A stretch of DNA of 64,000 nucleotides from Symbiodinium natans. Lineage: Eukaryota; Sar; Dinophyceae; Suessiales; Symbiodiniaceae. The notes beneath the pieces are model-generated. The model was not told the origin of the DNA. It saw only the letters and a program-made list of their open reading frames with translations, and did not search any database. The stretch lies in the NCBI GenBank assembly GCA_905221605.1, contig CAJNDS010002399.1, positions 1 to 64,000 of the forward strand, written 5' to 3'. The position numbers and the translations under genes are program-made. Below are positions 38,101 through 46,886 of this stretch, piece after piece (positions within the stretch are counted from its first letter, which is position 1; every line of letters starts with the position of its first letter).

Positions 38101-40182
38101 TGGGTTTAGGTTTTTTTTTTTTTTTTTTCTGGGTTTTGGGTTTAGGGTTTAGGGTTTAGGGTACCTTGATAGTTAGAGTAGGGCTTCGGGGTATCGGATA
38201 CTACAGATGTAAGAAGGAACCCCGACATGGCATTGGTAGTTATTTGGCCCCGTATGCTTCAGAAGGTCATATCAAGTGCCCTAGGCCCTAAAGGTTCAGG
38301 GTTTAGGGTTTAGGGTTTTAGGGTTTTAGGGTTTAGGGTTTAGGGTTGAGGGTTGAGGGTTGAAGGTTTCATGGGGTTCTTCAAGGGGGTTTGGAGATCC
38401 CTTGATCAATCAACTCCCTTTGTCACGGGGTCCTACTCTTGGGATCCCGGTCCTGAGCCGCATACAACAAAACCCTAAACCCTATAACTCCTCAGCCCCC
38501 TACCCTGAACCCCAAACTCTAAACCCCAAGTGTTCGAGGCCGACGTCGTGGTTCTTGCGACGGGGCACAAGCTGAGCCTACTAGGAGATGTGGGATTTTA
38601 GGGTTTAGGGTTTAGGGTAAGGACCCAAAATAGTAGACTCCTGCTAAGGGCACTAAGGGGATTTCCAAGCTAGAGCCCCACGTGGGAGGATCCTCAGGGC
38701 AAGAAGTCCTTACTACAAGGACCCCCGAATGAGGGACCCGTTTGTTTATCTTTTCTGGGAACCCTAAGCCCTAAACCCTAACTCTAAACCCGAAATCCTA
38801 AACCCTAAACCCTAAACCCTAAACCCTAAACCCTAAACCCTAAAACCTAAACCCTAAACCCTAAACCCTAAACCCTAAACCCTAAACCCTAAACCCTAGA
38901 ATCCGAAGTTTTGCTGGTTACGAGGAGATGTCGATCTCCTGGTCGATGGATGCCCGCAGAAGCTGGGTCAGAAGATGGCGTACCAAGGGGGCCTCATGGT
39001 GTCCGATGCGCCTGGACCCAAGGGTTTAGGGTTTAGGGTTTAGGGTTTAGGGTTTAGGGTTTAGGGCTTAGGGCTTAGGGTTTAAATTAGGGTTCAGGGT
39101 TTCGGGTTTTGGACCCAAGGGTTTGTGGATTGATTTTAGAGTTGCCACAATACAAGTTTTATAGTTTAGGTTTTCTTGGGGTTTATGTTTATCCATGGGT
39201 TTGTGGATTGATTTTTTGGAGTTTGGGGTGCATGGGTTAGGACTCCAAACGTTAAAGGATGGATACCCGAAGAAAAGTCCATCTTGACCCACCTAGTAGC
39301 GGGACACTTTGCGGGGTCCTCGTCCTAGCATCCTTTGCCTAAACCTAAACCCTAAACCCTTGGAAAGTTATGTTGAATCTCCGTCGGGTGAACATGGACC
39401 CTGACTCGGTAGAATCTCTTGCTAGAAGCTAAAGCCTTTCCAGGCCTCCAGAACGATCCTTTTATGCTTAGCCGACTCCTTCCGGAAGCCCTTCGGCGGC
39501 CGCGAGATTCTTGGCCACCCGAGGTGCCGAACTTGTTCAACTTCTCTGGGTACTTCAAGGGCACCTACACCCTGCGACTGGAGGCCCGGGCTCCTTCAGG
39601 GCCTTTCGCCGTTAAAGCTTGAGGCCGAGCCGGGAAGTTGCACTCCGAGTTGTTGAGCGGTTGAGGGTATTAGGGGGGTTTTGGGTTTAGGGTAGTAGGG
39701 TATTAGGGGGGATCCCCCAAGCTTTCGAGGCGGAAGTGCCACTCGTGCTTCGCATCTTGCAGCTCATGGACGCCCGCGGCTTCGCGCACGTCGTCCCGCG
39801 CTGGCGCGGTGGCGAGGAGGACGTGGACCCGTGCCCCCAGCTGGGGCTCATCACGTCGTCTGCCGGACGCCTGGATCTTATGGAGTGCTTCGTCGAAATG
39901 CCGGGGGGAAATAGAGGGTTTTGAGTGTGGAAGTGATGTCTGCAGTAAGGATATGCAGACTCTGCGTGGCAGGGCCCCAACTATGCCAAGCGAGATGCCG
40001 CGTGGCGTCGCAGACCCGGCGTGGGAAAGCAGATGCCCTGGAGAGGCGGGTGGAACTACTACGAAGACTGGAAAAACTGCCACGACGCATGCCTCGAAGA
40101 CGGCACACTGGAGTATGGCCTCGCACAGGGGAATGGGGAAAAGGAGCGGTGCGTTCTGCTGGGGGGGCAATGGCCCCGATAG
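28576..40182 (+). CDS. Flavin-dependent (Baeyer-Villiger type) monooxygenase, 17 exons
   Basis: Exons by frame continuity: 28576-28658, 29367-29412, 30106-30225, 30349-30459, 30662-30728, 34628-34731, 35227-35280, 35525-35646, 36280-36376, 36933-37028, 37480-37550, 37962-38080, 38531-38584, 38925-39007, 39524-39583, 39730-39861, 39973-40182. They sum to 1,629 nt, i.e. 542 residues plus stop, the usual size for the family. In order: FAD-binding GAGLSG (~9-14), GIGGMW (~39-44), the Baeyer-Villiger fingerprint F-x-G-x3-H-x3-W-P within FAGKLVHTHSWP (~161-172), NADPH-binding VGSGASA (~189-195), MLQRSPSYI (~210), HFTPSYQRTC (~295-303), VVVLATGH (~370-377) and VPNLFNFSGY (~409). The enzyme would insert oxygen into a ketone using FAD and NADPH. 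Exact ends of exons 8, 12 and 16 are the least certain. Most introns carry telomere repeats. Confidence 0.85.
28659..29366 (+). repeat. Intron 1 with inverted telomeric arrays
   Basis: Donor GAGCCC, acceptor CCAG; CAGGAGC occurs at both junctions. TTTAGGG units at ~28986-29020 and CCCTAAAA/CCCTAAA units at ~29219-29362 face each other. A CTG/TAATAA-rich microsatellite lies at ~28737-28815. The CCCTAAAA octamer is a local variant. Confidence 0.75.
29413..30105 (+). repeat. Intron 2 with two CCCTAAA arrays
   Basis: Donor GCACCT, acceptor TCAG, with GGCA at both junctions. CCCTAAA arrays lie at ~29505-29590 and ~29833-30094, the latter near-perfect over roughly 37 units. No TTTAGGG array is present at the donor side. 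Confidence 0.75.
30460..30661 (+). repeat. Intron 4 with a TTTAGGG array
   Basis: Donor GCTGC, acceptor TCAG. Telomeric TTTAGGG units at ~30488-30530 follow the donor; no CCCTAAA array precedes the acceptor. Confidence 0.7.
30729..34627 (+). repeat. Intron 5, 3.9 kb, composite of repeats
   Basis: Canonical GT…AG. It holds CCCTAAA arrays (~30783-30835, 32456-32560, 32637-32722, 34472-34510), a ~122-bp tandem duplication (30914-31135), degenerate TTTAGAAGGG-type repeats (31195-31540), C and G homopolymers (31616-31717, 32110-32214), an AT-rich stretch (31730-32090), three 21-bp units ending CATCCGCAC/T (33061-33121), an AT microsatellite (33760-33792) and a diverged 0.3-0.4-kb duplicate (32252-32647 and 34157-34480). 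Short ORFs here are low-complexity. Confidence 0.75.
34732..35226 (+). repeat. Intron 6 with inverted telomeric arrays
   Basis: Canonical GTGAAG…GCAG. TTAGGG-like and TTTAGGG units at ~34846-34925, then CCCTAAA units at ~35089-35220 immediately before the acceptor. Confidence 0.75.
35281..35524 (+). repeat. Intron 7 with a TTTAGGG array
   Basis: Canonical GTGGCT…CCAG. TTTAGGG units at ~35310-35343; no opposing CCCTAAA array. Confidence 0.7.
35647..36279 (+). repeat. Intron 8 with degenerate CCCTAAA/CCCCAAA array
   Basis: Junction placed by frame; ATTT occurs at both ends, giving an unusual AT…AG if AG is the acceptor. The 3' part (~35957-36262) is a degenerate array of CCCTAAA, CCCCAAA and CCCGAAA units. 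Confidence 0.55.
36377..36932 (+). repeat. Intron 9 with long inverted telomeric termini
   Basis: Donor GCGCTC directly followed by ~15 TTTAGGG units (36383-36492). The CCCTAAA units at ~36885-36922 end 10 bases before the acceptor GAG. CGAGGC(G/A)CTC is present at both junctions. Confidence 0.8.
37029..37479 (+). repeat. Intron 10 with TTTAGGG arrays
   Basis: Donor GCCATT, acceptor GCAG. TTTAGGG units begin 5 bases into the intron (37034-37075), with a second degenerate block at ~37165-37262. No CCCTAAA block. Confidence 0.75.
37551..37961 (+). repeat. Intron 11 with CCCTAAA arrays
   Basis: Donor GCACCC, acceptor TCAG, with GCAC at both junctions. CCCTAAA/CCCTTAA/CCCTGAA units at ~37588-37655 and CCCTAAA units at ~37870-37950, ending 10 bases before the acceptor. 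Confidence 0.75.
38081..38530 (+). repeat. Intron 12 with inverted telomeric termini
   Basis: TGTT is present at both junctions; telomere units start within two bases of the exon (38082-38162, interrupted by a T20-type run) and again at ~38293-38370. Degenerate CCCTAAA/CCCCAA units at ~38470-38528 run into the acceptor CCAAG. Confidence 0.75.
38585..38924 (+). repeat. Intron 13 with inverted telomeric termini
   Basis: Donor GAGATG, acceptor CGAG, with the nonamer AGGAGATGT at both junctions. TTTAGGG units at ~38595-38618 and CCCTAAA units at ~38758-38900. Confidence 0.8.
39008..39523 (+). repeat. Intron 14 with telomeric arrays
   Basis: Donor GCGCCT, acceptor CGAG. TTTAGGG units at ~39021-39090 near the donor and a short CCCTAAA block at ~39338-39360, about 160 bases before the acceptor. 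Confidence 0.7.
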
Positions 40183-40204
40183 TAGGGCTTCAGGCTCAGG
40201 GTTG

Positions 40205-40311
40205 GAAACCCCAAACCCTAAACCCTAAACCCTAAACCCTAAACCCTAAACCCTAAACCCTAAACCCTAAACCCTAAACCCTAAACCCTAAACCCTAACC
40301 CCTAAACCCTA
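40205..40311 (-). repeat. CCCTAAA array
   Basis: About 14 near-perfect CCCTAAA units beginning 25 bases after the monooxygenase stop codon. Confidence 0.9.
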
Positions 40312-40325
40312 AAAGTCAGGGGCAG

Positions 40326-40404
40326 AATGGAGATGGAACGCCCACAGAAGAAGCTCGCTACATCCAAGCAGAAACCTCCTGAGGTAGAGTTAAATGATGA
40401 GGAC
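40326..40404 (+). other. Candidate short coding exon between telomeric arrays
   Basis: Between two CCCTAAA arrays lies an ATG-started lysine/glutamate-rich stretch (MEMERPQKKLATSK…) preceded by CAG. It resembles exon islands of the upstream gene in size and setting, but no downstream partner exon was identified. Confidence 0.25.
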
Positions 40405-40518
40405 CTAAACCCTAAACCCTAAACCCTAAACCCTGAACCCTGAACCCTAAACCCTAAGCCTAAACCCTAAACCCTAAACCCTAAACCCTAAACCCTAAAC
40501 CCTAGACCCTAGACCCTA
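40405..40518 (-). repeat. CCCTAAA array
   Basis: CCCTAAA units with CCCTGAA and CCCTAGA variants. Confidence 0.85.
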
Positions 40519-41026
40519 TGACCATGGGGCTCCGGAGGTTCTGGGGGTCCGAAGACTTGCCATGCGCTTTGGCACATGATGTGCCGATGGGGGGGGGGGG
40601 GGGCAGTTGTTGTTTAGAGTTAGCTGGGAGATCGCGGATTCAGCTGACGTACAAAGCGCAGAGCGACAGTCCGCAAGCACGAGATTCCGTAGTTCTATTT
40701 CGCAGCATCAGCCTTGAAGTTACCACGCAAAGGTTAAACCGTCAGTAGCCACCTTCGTGCCCCCACCCAAGATGGACCTCTGAGCAGGATAGTTTTGGCT
40801 TTGCCAGCCAGCGTAAACTGTGTTCAACCTATGGCTCCTCTTGCGATTGAACAAAAAAGCACCAAAAAAACTCCTATGGATTTATGTTTTTTTAAGTTTG
40901 TAGTTTCTTTTTGTGCTTCCGATTGGGAGGAGGAGGTGGTGGGCGTGGAGGGGGGGCCCGTCCCTGCAGCAGCAGGGCGAGCGTGCCAGGGTAGAAGAGT
41001 CAGAAGAGAATGTGGAGAAACGGCTT

Positions 41027-41062
41027 TTAGGGTTTAGGGTTTAGGGTTTAGGGTTTAGGGGG
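41027..41062 (+). repeat. Short TTTAGGG array
   Basis: Five TTTAGGG units about 200 bases upstream of the Tudor-like reading frame. A TTGTTTCAG acceptor-like sequence follows at ~41113-41121, so this may be part of a 5' untranslated intron. Confidence 0.75.
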
Positions 41063-41260
41063 CTTGTTGTGTGTATGTGTCACTTGACGTTTGGCTCACC
41101 CTTTTCTGACATTGTTTCAGGGCTCAGCAGCTTCGGAAGTGAAAGCTTTGGGCTGCAGATCTCCTGTTTAGTCACTTCCCAAACTAGGGAGTGCATCGAA
41201 AGCGACTTGGGTTGCAGCAGCTAGTCTAGCCATTCACTTCGATTTCTCTTGCGCTGAGTC

Positions 41261-41696
41261 ATGGCGAAGCGCGAGCTCCATTGCAGAGACGAGCATCAGG
41301 CTCTGCCTCAACGAGCGAGCTTTAAAGTTGGAGACGCACTTGAAGTAGAGCTTGAGGACTGGAGTTTGGGCAGCGTTGCCAGGGACAATGTTCGACATTG
41401 ATTTCGACTCCGGCTACGGAAGGGTGTGTTCCAATGTGCCAAGGGACCGTATTTGCTCAGTCATCGAGCAGAGCTACCCTGGCCGAGGCCTTGTCGCTGG
41501 ACAGCGTGTCATGTCGGCTGAGTTCGGGCACGCAACATTCGTTGCTGAAAACGAAGACGGCACCTACCGTGTACAGATGAGAGGGGAGCAAGAGGTCTGT
41601 GACGTCGAGGCGGAGTTTGTGAGGTTGTCAGGAGGGCTCTGCTTCTTGGTCAGCCCAGCTGCATCTGACCTGCCCTGCCCTGAGCCCGAGCCCTAG
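41261..41696 (+). pseudogene. Tudor/agenet-like N-terminal region, frameshifted
   Basis: ATG at 41261 opens MAKRELHCRDEHQ… leading to FKVGDALEVELEDWSLGSV, a Tudor/agenet-like strand pattern. A shift near 41380 moves to the frame reading MFDIDFDSGYGRVCSNVPRDRI, which completes that domain, and then EFGHATFVAENEDGTYRVQM, a second Tudor-like unit. The frame ends at TAG 41694-41696. It remains open beyond this stop into the F-box/HEAT ORF in the same frame. Either the two ORFs are one broken gene or this is a separate small chromatin-reader-like gene. Confidence 0.5.
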
Positions 41697-41750
41697 AGGA
41701 GGTGCACGGAGTCCCAACATGGGGCCGCAGATTCTTCTCCTGCGACTACG

Positions 41751-43685
41751 ATGTTCGAGAAAACCAGCGTGGGGTCCCTTGTGCTGTCCTTCCTATGTCC
41801 CTTTGATGTGAGTTACTTAAACTTCAAGCGCTCGAGCTTTCGATCTGATGCGATGTACCGCCTCTTCCACTTGAGATCCATCTGCCGAGCTTGGCAAAGC
41901 GCCATGCATCAGCAGCTCTTCCCCTGCCTTGACGCCGCATGGGTGGCCAAGGAGAAGGCCAGGCTTGAGAAGAAGGCGGGCGAAGCGCCAAAGGATGGAA
42001 CAGCCCATCGCTCCCGGAGCTTGCAGGACAGGCAGCCAGACCGACACAATGCAGGAGCTTGGCGTTTTCTGGATGAGCAAGTACGGAGAGGCTTAAGCCG
42101 ATTCAGCGGCCATGTCGGACTCCACCATGTCAGAGAAGACCAAAGCTTGCTTGTAACTGGGGCTTCAGACTTCAACGGTCTCTACAGGTGCTCTGGCTTT
42201 CGATCCAAGGTGTTCCAGAACCGTTTGACAGGGGCAGTTTTGTACCATTCTGGCGGGGCCTGCACATGTCCTGAGGGAGTGGAGGGCCACGGAACTCAGT
42301 GGTGCAACGGAAAGTGGATATTCGGCACAGGCAAGTCGAGCCAGATTGTCAAGAAGGCGCAGCACGAGAACATCAATGGAAAGTTCCGAGTTGTAGACAT
42401 GGTGAATGAGCACCACAAGTACATGAATCAGCATGGTGCTGTGATGTATTGGAGCGAGTACAAGTGGTACATCAAACTGTCCGATTCCTTGCCGGAGCCA
42501 TTGTACACATCCGCTGGATCTAGCGACTTTGACCTTTGTGCTCCATGCGGCGTGTGGACTGCTGTGTCTGGCCAAAGCAGTCAGAGCCTCCCTGGCAGCT
42601 CCAACGGATGCTGGGTAGAATCCCTCCATGACGACTGCATCTTTTTCACCAGCTCTACCAGAAACGCGAAGAACGGTTCCGCTTTGCTGCCGCCGCTACA
42701 TGAAAGCTGGTGTTCTCGTTCTGACAAGCACTGCCAAATTGTGATCCAGGAGCCTGGGCCCGTGACTCCATGCTTGACTGTCATTCGCAGCGCCCTCTGG
42801 GCTCAGAATGCGAAGACTTGCTGTGCAGCGTTGCGCTGTCTCGCAAAGCTGCAACCCGATGAAAGCACTTTCAAGGAAGTTCTTGATCACGCTTCGCATG
42901 AAAGTCATGAAGTTCGACATACCGCGATCTCCCTCATATCTGATCTTGCCACGCAGGACCGGGTCACAAAGCACGACGTCGCCAAAGTCCTGGCGAAGTG
43001 CTGTCTCCAGCGATGTGACTTCGACATCGCTTGTGGTTCAGACGCTGTGTACGCTAGGATCTCTGCTCTTGATTGCATCGTTGGGTTTGGGGAGCAAGGC
43101 TTTGTCCCACAGCATGTGGTCCTGGCACTGCTGTGTTGCCTGAGTCGACAGAAGTCCATGCAGGAGCAAGTCTTGCGTCACATGCCCAAGATTGCCCAGA
43201 GGGGCAATGAGAGTGCCAGAGACAGCATCTTGCAGATTTTGGACTCTGCCAAAAGCGTCGAAAAGAAAGGAGCTGCGATGAGGGCGCTTTCACTCGTTGC
43301 GAGCAAGGGCGACTCAACAGCTGTGTCTGCAGTGCTTGCATTCTGTGGTGGCAGAACCAAGACTTCATTATGGAGCGGTAGGTCCGACCGCAGCGAAGAA
43401 GTACGAAGTGATGCGCTCATGGCGCTCGGAGAGCTTTGTGAGGCGACTGATGAGGCCGCGCTTCGCGCCATCATCGAAGGTTTGGGTGACCAGTGGGCCT
43501 GTGTCATACATGCTGCCGAAAAGGCGTTGGGCACTTTGGCTGCGCAAGATACAACCATGCTGAGTATGGTTGTTCGTGAGTTTCTTGACCATAAAAGCAG
43601 CCGCGTCAGGCAGCAGGCCTTTTCTTTAGCGAAACAGTACATCGGTTCGGCGGATCCGGGCATCCGATCTTACTTGCTGAAGTGA
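41751..43685 (+). CDS. F-box-like / HEAT-repeat protein, first part, ending at in-frame TGA
   Basis: ATG 41751, 644 codons to TGA. The N-terminus (SLVLSFLCPFDV…HLRSICRAWQSAM, residues ~8-50) has an F-box-like pattern. Residues ~137-275 contain two copies of a G-(L/K)-(Y/F)-R…Y…W-x-I module (SDFNGLYRCSG; NINGKFRVVD…YKWYIKL). From about residue 330 helical HEAT repeats follow one another (for example EVRHTAISLISDLA, EVRSDALMALGELCE, RVRQQAFSLAKQYI). HEAT arrays act as protein-binding scaffolds, and F-box proteins recruit substrates to ubiquitin ligases; the combination is an inference. The same frame continues past the TGA for 325 more codons of HEAT-like sequence. The TGA therefore interrupts a repeat rather than ending the domain. 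Confidence 0.7.
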   Translation: MFEKTSVGSLVLSFLCPFDVSYLNFKRSSFRSDAMYRLFHLRSICRAWQSAMHQQLFPCLDAAWVAKEKARLEKKAGEAPKDGTAHRSRSLQDRQPDRHNAGAWRFLDEQVRRGLSRFSGHVGLHHVREDQSLLVTGASDFNGLYRCSGFRSKVFQNRLTGAVLYHSGGACTCPEGVEGHGTQWCNGKWIFGTGKSSQIVKKAQHENINGKFRVVDMVNEHHKYMNQHGAVMYWSEYKWYIKLSDSLPEPLYTSAGSSDFDLCAPCGVWTAVSGQSSQSLPGSSNGCWVESLHDDCIFFTSSTRNAKNGSALLPPLHESWCSRSDKHCQIVIQEPGPVTPCLTVIRSALWAQNAKTCCAALRCLAKLQPDESTFKEVLDHASHESHEVRHTAISLISDLATQDRVTKHDVAKVLAKCCLQRCDFDIACGSDAVYARISALDCIVGFGEQGFVPQHVVLALLCCLSRQKSMQEQVLRHMPKIAQRGNESARDSILQILDSAKSVEKKGAAMRALSLVASKGDSTAVSAVLAFCGGRTKTSLWSGRSDRSEEVRSDALMALGELCEATDEAALRAIIEGLGDQWACVIHAAEKALGTLAAQDTTMLSMVVREFLDHKSSRVRQQAFSLAKQYIGSADPGIRSYLLK

Positions 43686-44663
43686 CTTGCTGGTGGTGAT
43701 GCTGATTTGCGATTTGATTGCGTTCAGGCCGTGACGCGCACGGTCAGTGATGCAGACCAGATCTTTCGACCGGCAGTGCTCGGCAGGCTCAGTGACAAGT
43801 CCGTTTTCGTACGGTTTGCTGCAGTTGTCGCCACGGTGCGGGTGTTCGACAGGCAGGATCAAGAAGCCGCGGTGGCGATGAAGCGGCGTTTGCAAGACCG
43901 GGAACCTGCTGTTCGAATGCAGGCCATCAAGGGCCTGCAGGCCCTGGATATGCTGAAGCATCCAGACATCTATCCAGCCATTGTATCTCGTCTCGATTCT
44001 CGGAGTCCGGCATTCAGCTGCAGCCTGCCTGGGCGCAAGGTGGTGGCCATCACAATGCATGTGCGATTTTGCGATGACCAATCTGAGAGCAGGTGCCAGG
44101 CCAACGTAGACACCATGCAGAAGGACCTGGGCACCTTCATGGAGTATTACGAAGGCAAATACATTCACCAAGAAATTGACGATGCAAGAATACAGTTGGT
44201 GCCAAAGGTAAACCCTGATCACCTCATGTTTGTAGACAGCGTATCGTTGGAAGCCCTCCGCAAGGCCGTGCACGATGGCAGCGACGTCCCTCGCGACCTC
44301 ATACAACGAGGGTTCTGGGATGTGCATTTCTTGCCGGACGAGTGCCTCCTCCTGGCAGTGGACATGAGGGCAGTTGATCGAAGCTTGTTGCACCAGAACT
44401 GGGTGCCTGCAACCTTGGGTCGCGCTTTGGTACAAGCCCGGGACCTGTTCGAAGTATGCCACAGCAGTTCCACCACCAGCAGTGAGGAGTCTTGGGACAT
44501 GACTGCACAGAAGCTCCGAGAGGCCCTGAAAGAGGACCTGGCTGATGAGGAAGAGTTTGAAGAAGAGGCGCCTGAGTGTGACGCAGTGTTGGATGACGAG
44601 TCTGGAGAGGAGGAGATATCAGACTTCGATGACATAGAGTTCGTGAAATGCTCATGTTGTTGA
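43686..44663 (+). CDS. HEAT-repeat protein, continuation after in-frame TGA, acidic tail
   Basis: This is in the same frame as 41751-43685 and separated from it only by TGA 43683-43685. It opens with LAGGDADLRFDCVQAVTR, a perfect HEAT helix pair continuing YLLK. Two or three further HEAT units lead to VRMQAIKGLQAL. A non-repeat region follows (residues ~120-230) and then a strongly acidic C-terminus (EEEFEEEAPE; DDESGEEEISDFDD) ending VKCSCC, a cysteine cluster that could be lipidated. It has no own ATG near the beginning. Expression would need readthrough, recoding, or a CGA (Arg) codon in the true sequence. Confidence 0.6.
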   Translation, partial: LAGGDADLRFDCVQAVTRTVSDADQIFRPAVLGRLSDKSVFVRFAAVVATVRVFDRQDQEAAVAMKRRLQDREPAVRMQAIKGLQALDMLKHPDIYPAIVSRLDSRSPAFSCSLPGRKVVAITMHVRFCDDQSESRCQANVDTMQKDLGTFMEYYEGKYIHQEIDDARIQLVPKVNPDHLMFVDSVSLEALRKAVHDGSDVPRDLIQRGFWDVHFLPDECLLLAVDMRAVDRSLLHQNWVPATLGRALVQARDLFEVCHSSSTTSSEESWDMTAQKLREALKEDLADEEEFEEEAPECDAVLDDESGEEEISDFDDIEFVKCSCC

Positions 44664-46886
44664 AGATTGCACCATTTCGAGATGCTTCGAGCAACGCAGG
44701 AAAAGGAGACAGCAAGTGTTCAATCCAGATGCCACAATCTCACTTGGGTAGATAAGCATGATCCTGCCCCAATTCAGGCTCATGGCAAAAAATGCCGTTG
44801 AAATCCACCAATACATACCAACACGAACTTTGACTTTGCCCCGGTTCGGGTTTAGGATTTAGGGTCTATGGTCCAGCCGAGTGGATCATCTCTCCAGCAC
44901 CTTCCTCGACCAGCTTGCCTTGGGCACTGGGGTCTGAAGGTTTTCATTGCTTGTCGCAATGGACTGGTTGCTGTCAGCACCTGTGTTTGTGATGGCATCC
45001 CTTGACGACCTTGCGTGATTGCCAAGGGATAACATAGGATCCCTCATCCCTCCGCATCCAGAGGCGCGCGCAACTTCTTGCAAGCCACGCTACTCTATAT
45101 AATTCAGTTTACACTAAACGTAAGAACAGAACTGCATAGGGTTCATACACTACTTGGGGAAACATCTTCCCCTCTAGGGGGAGCGGCTTGTGTCCTGTTT
45201 TCTGCTCGGCTGACGGCACTGGCAAATGCGCTCAAGAAAGTGTAGAGGACGCGAGGACGCGGTGCGCTAAACCTACTCTGTAACCCAGGCCCTGGCAGTT
45301 GAGAACCGCTCTGTGACAGACAGTCTCCCAAAGCGGCAGCAGCGCCCGACACCCCTGGACCTTACATCTTTGCAACCCGCAGCACTGCCAGAGGTTTAGG
45401 GATCTTTCTTGAAGGAGAGTCTGAAGGTTGAGGTCTGAATAGGCTTGGGTGCGGGTGTGGGGATCAGGGTTTGTCAAAGAGGGGAAGACTGGAGCCTGAA
45501 AGACCGGAGACCACGTCAATTCGAAACCCTGCGCCCCAAATCTTACAACCTGTGACGTGTACTTCAAGAGATTCGCACTGAAAAGTGCCGCGTTCGTTAT
45601 TCCCTCAGAATTTGTCTAAGGGGACTATGATTTGTTGGTTCTGGGCTCGGGGGATCTTAAATGGTCCTTCTTCGGGACCCTAAGCCCTAAACGCGCTATT
45701 TTTTCAGCCGGCTTTGCCCCCCGCTCACCTTGCGTCGAGGCTTATGGTTTAGGATTCCATCATGATGTTCCTTTCGTTTATTCGAATCCGGGGTGCTTGA
45801 GCATTGTTTGTGCCAGAAACACACTGCGCCGCCAATCATGGTGAAACACGAGGTTCACGCGACATCTGCGCCCAAGAATATCTATAGCATTAGAAAGCGG
45901 GGAACCCAAATCCACGAAGCCACAAAAGAATAATGTCGAACTCTCCAGGACGCCTCGTCGTGCTAAAAGCCCACCACCACCCCAATTACCGAGGCATCCC
46001 AGAAAGACGAAAAAAGTGACAAGAACTAACGAGGGTTCCCAATTGTGAAACAACTCAAAGTCAGACCCAGACATGTCAATCAGAATTCGTTCAAGATGCA
46101 TCAAAATACCATTTTCGTGAAACGAATCGTGGTTTCAATGTCCATAAACATGAACCTTACTCAAACATTGGCCTCGACGCGTGATCCTGCGGCGGCAGTT
46201 CCTTGTCGAGTCCAAGACGGAGCTGTATAACCAAAGTTGGCTCGTTAAGAGGTAAAGACGGCAAAGATGCGACTGATGCCGTGGCAAAAGCGCGTGCTGC
46301 TGCCGCTGAGATCTAACCATTCGCTCCAGCTTCCCCGCAGTTTTTGTAAGCAAGTTCGGGGCAGATTTTTCAGCAGTTTTTCTCGGAGTTTCGCTTGTCC
46401 GCAAAGATGCGATTTGAGTGGGCAACATGTCGCTTTGGCCGGCATCTATGATTTGTTGTACATACCTAGAAGAGCTTTCCACAAGTCCCCGAAACCCCAA
46501 AAACCCAAACCCTAAACCCTAAGTTCTAAATCCCTAACCCCAAACCCTTGGGGCTTATTTTAAGGGTTTTGGTGCTTTGGGGCTTCGGGAGCTTTAAACA
46601 GACATGCTTTGCGAGGCGCATGCCTTGAATGCTTTACGCTTGTCAGGGTCGAGGGTTGAGGGTTTAGGGGTTTAGGGTTTGGGGTTTAGCTTTGTGGTTG
46701 CTAGTGTGCTTTGAGTCCGGAAAGGAGCTACGACTGAATTATCCATGACCAGTGCTCCTGCGGCCGTTTGCCTGTCTTACAAGGATAGATTAGGAGGCAT
46801 CACTTCTGGCATCACTCTGAGTTTGATGCCGTGACGCCTGGATGCAAGAGTTGCCCTTGTCACTTGTCACAACCCCCTTCCGAGCC
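44664..46886. other. Noncoding stretch, no gene supported
   Basis: About 2.2 kb of mixed sequence with several short frames on both strands, none with recognisable motifs. Isolated telomere-like heptamers occur near 44850 and at ~46500-46550 (CCCTAAA) and ~46650-46690 (TTTAGGG). Confidence 0.5.

Noticed and set aside
41099-41107. TTTGGCTCA near 41090 as a spliced-leader relict
   Set aside because: It is followed by ordinary intron-like sequence and lies away from any start codon; the short motif recurs by chance.
43683-43685. Selenocysteine codon
   Set aside because: The position is inside a HEAT helix where Arg is typical, and no cysteine-type redox motif or downstream SECIS-like structure was recognised.
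44886-45083. 65-codon minus-strand ORF as a gene
   Set aside because: No motif, no neighbouring support, and similar short frames are expected by chance.
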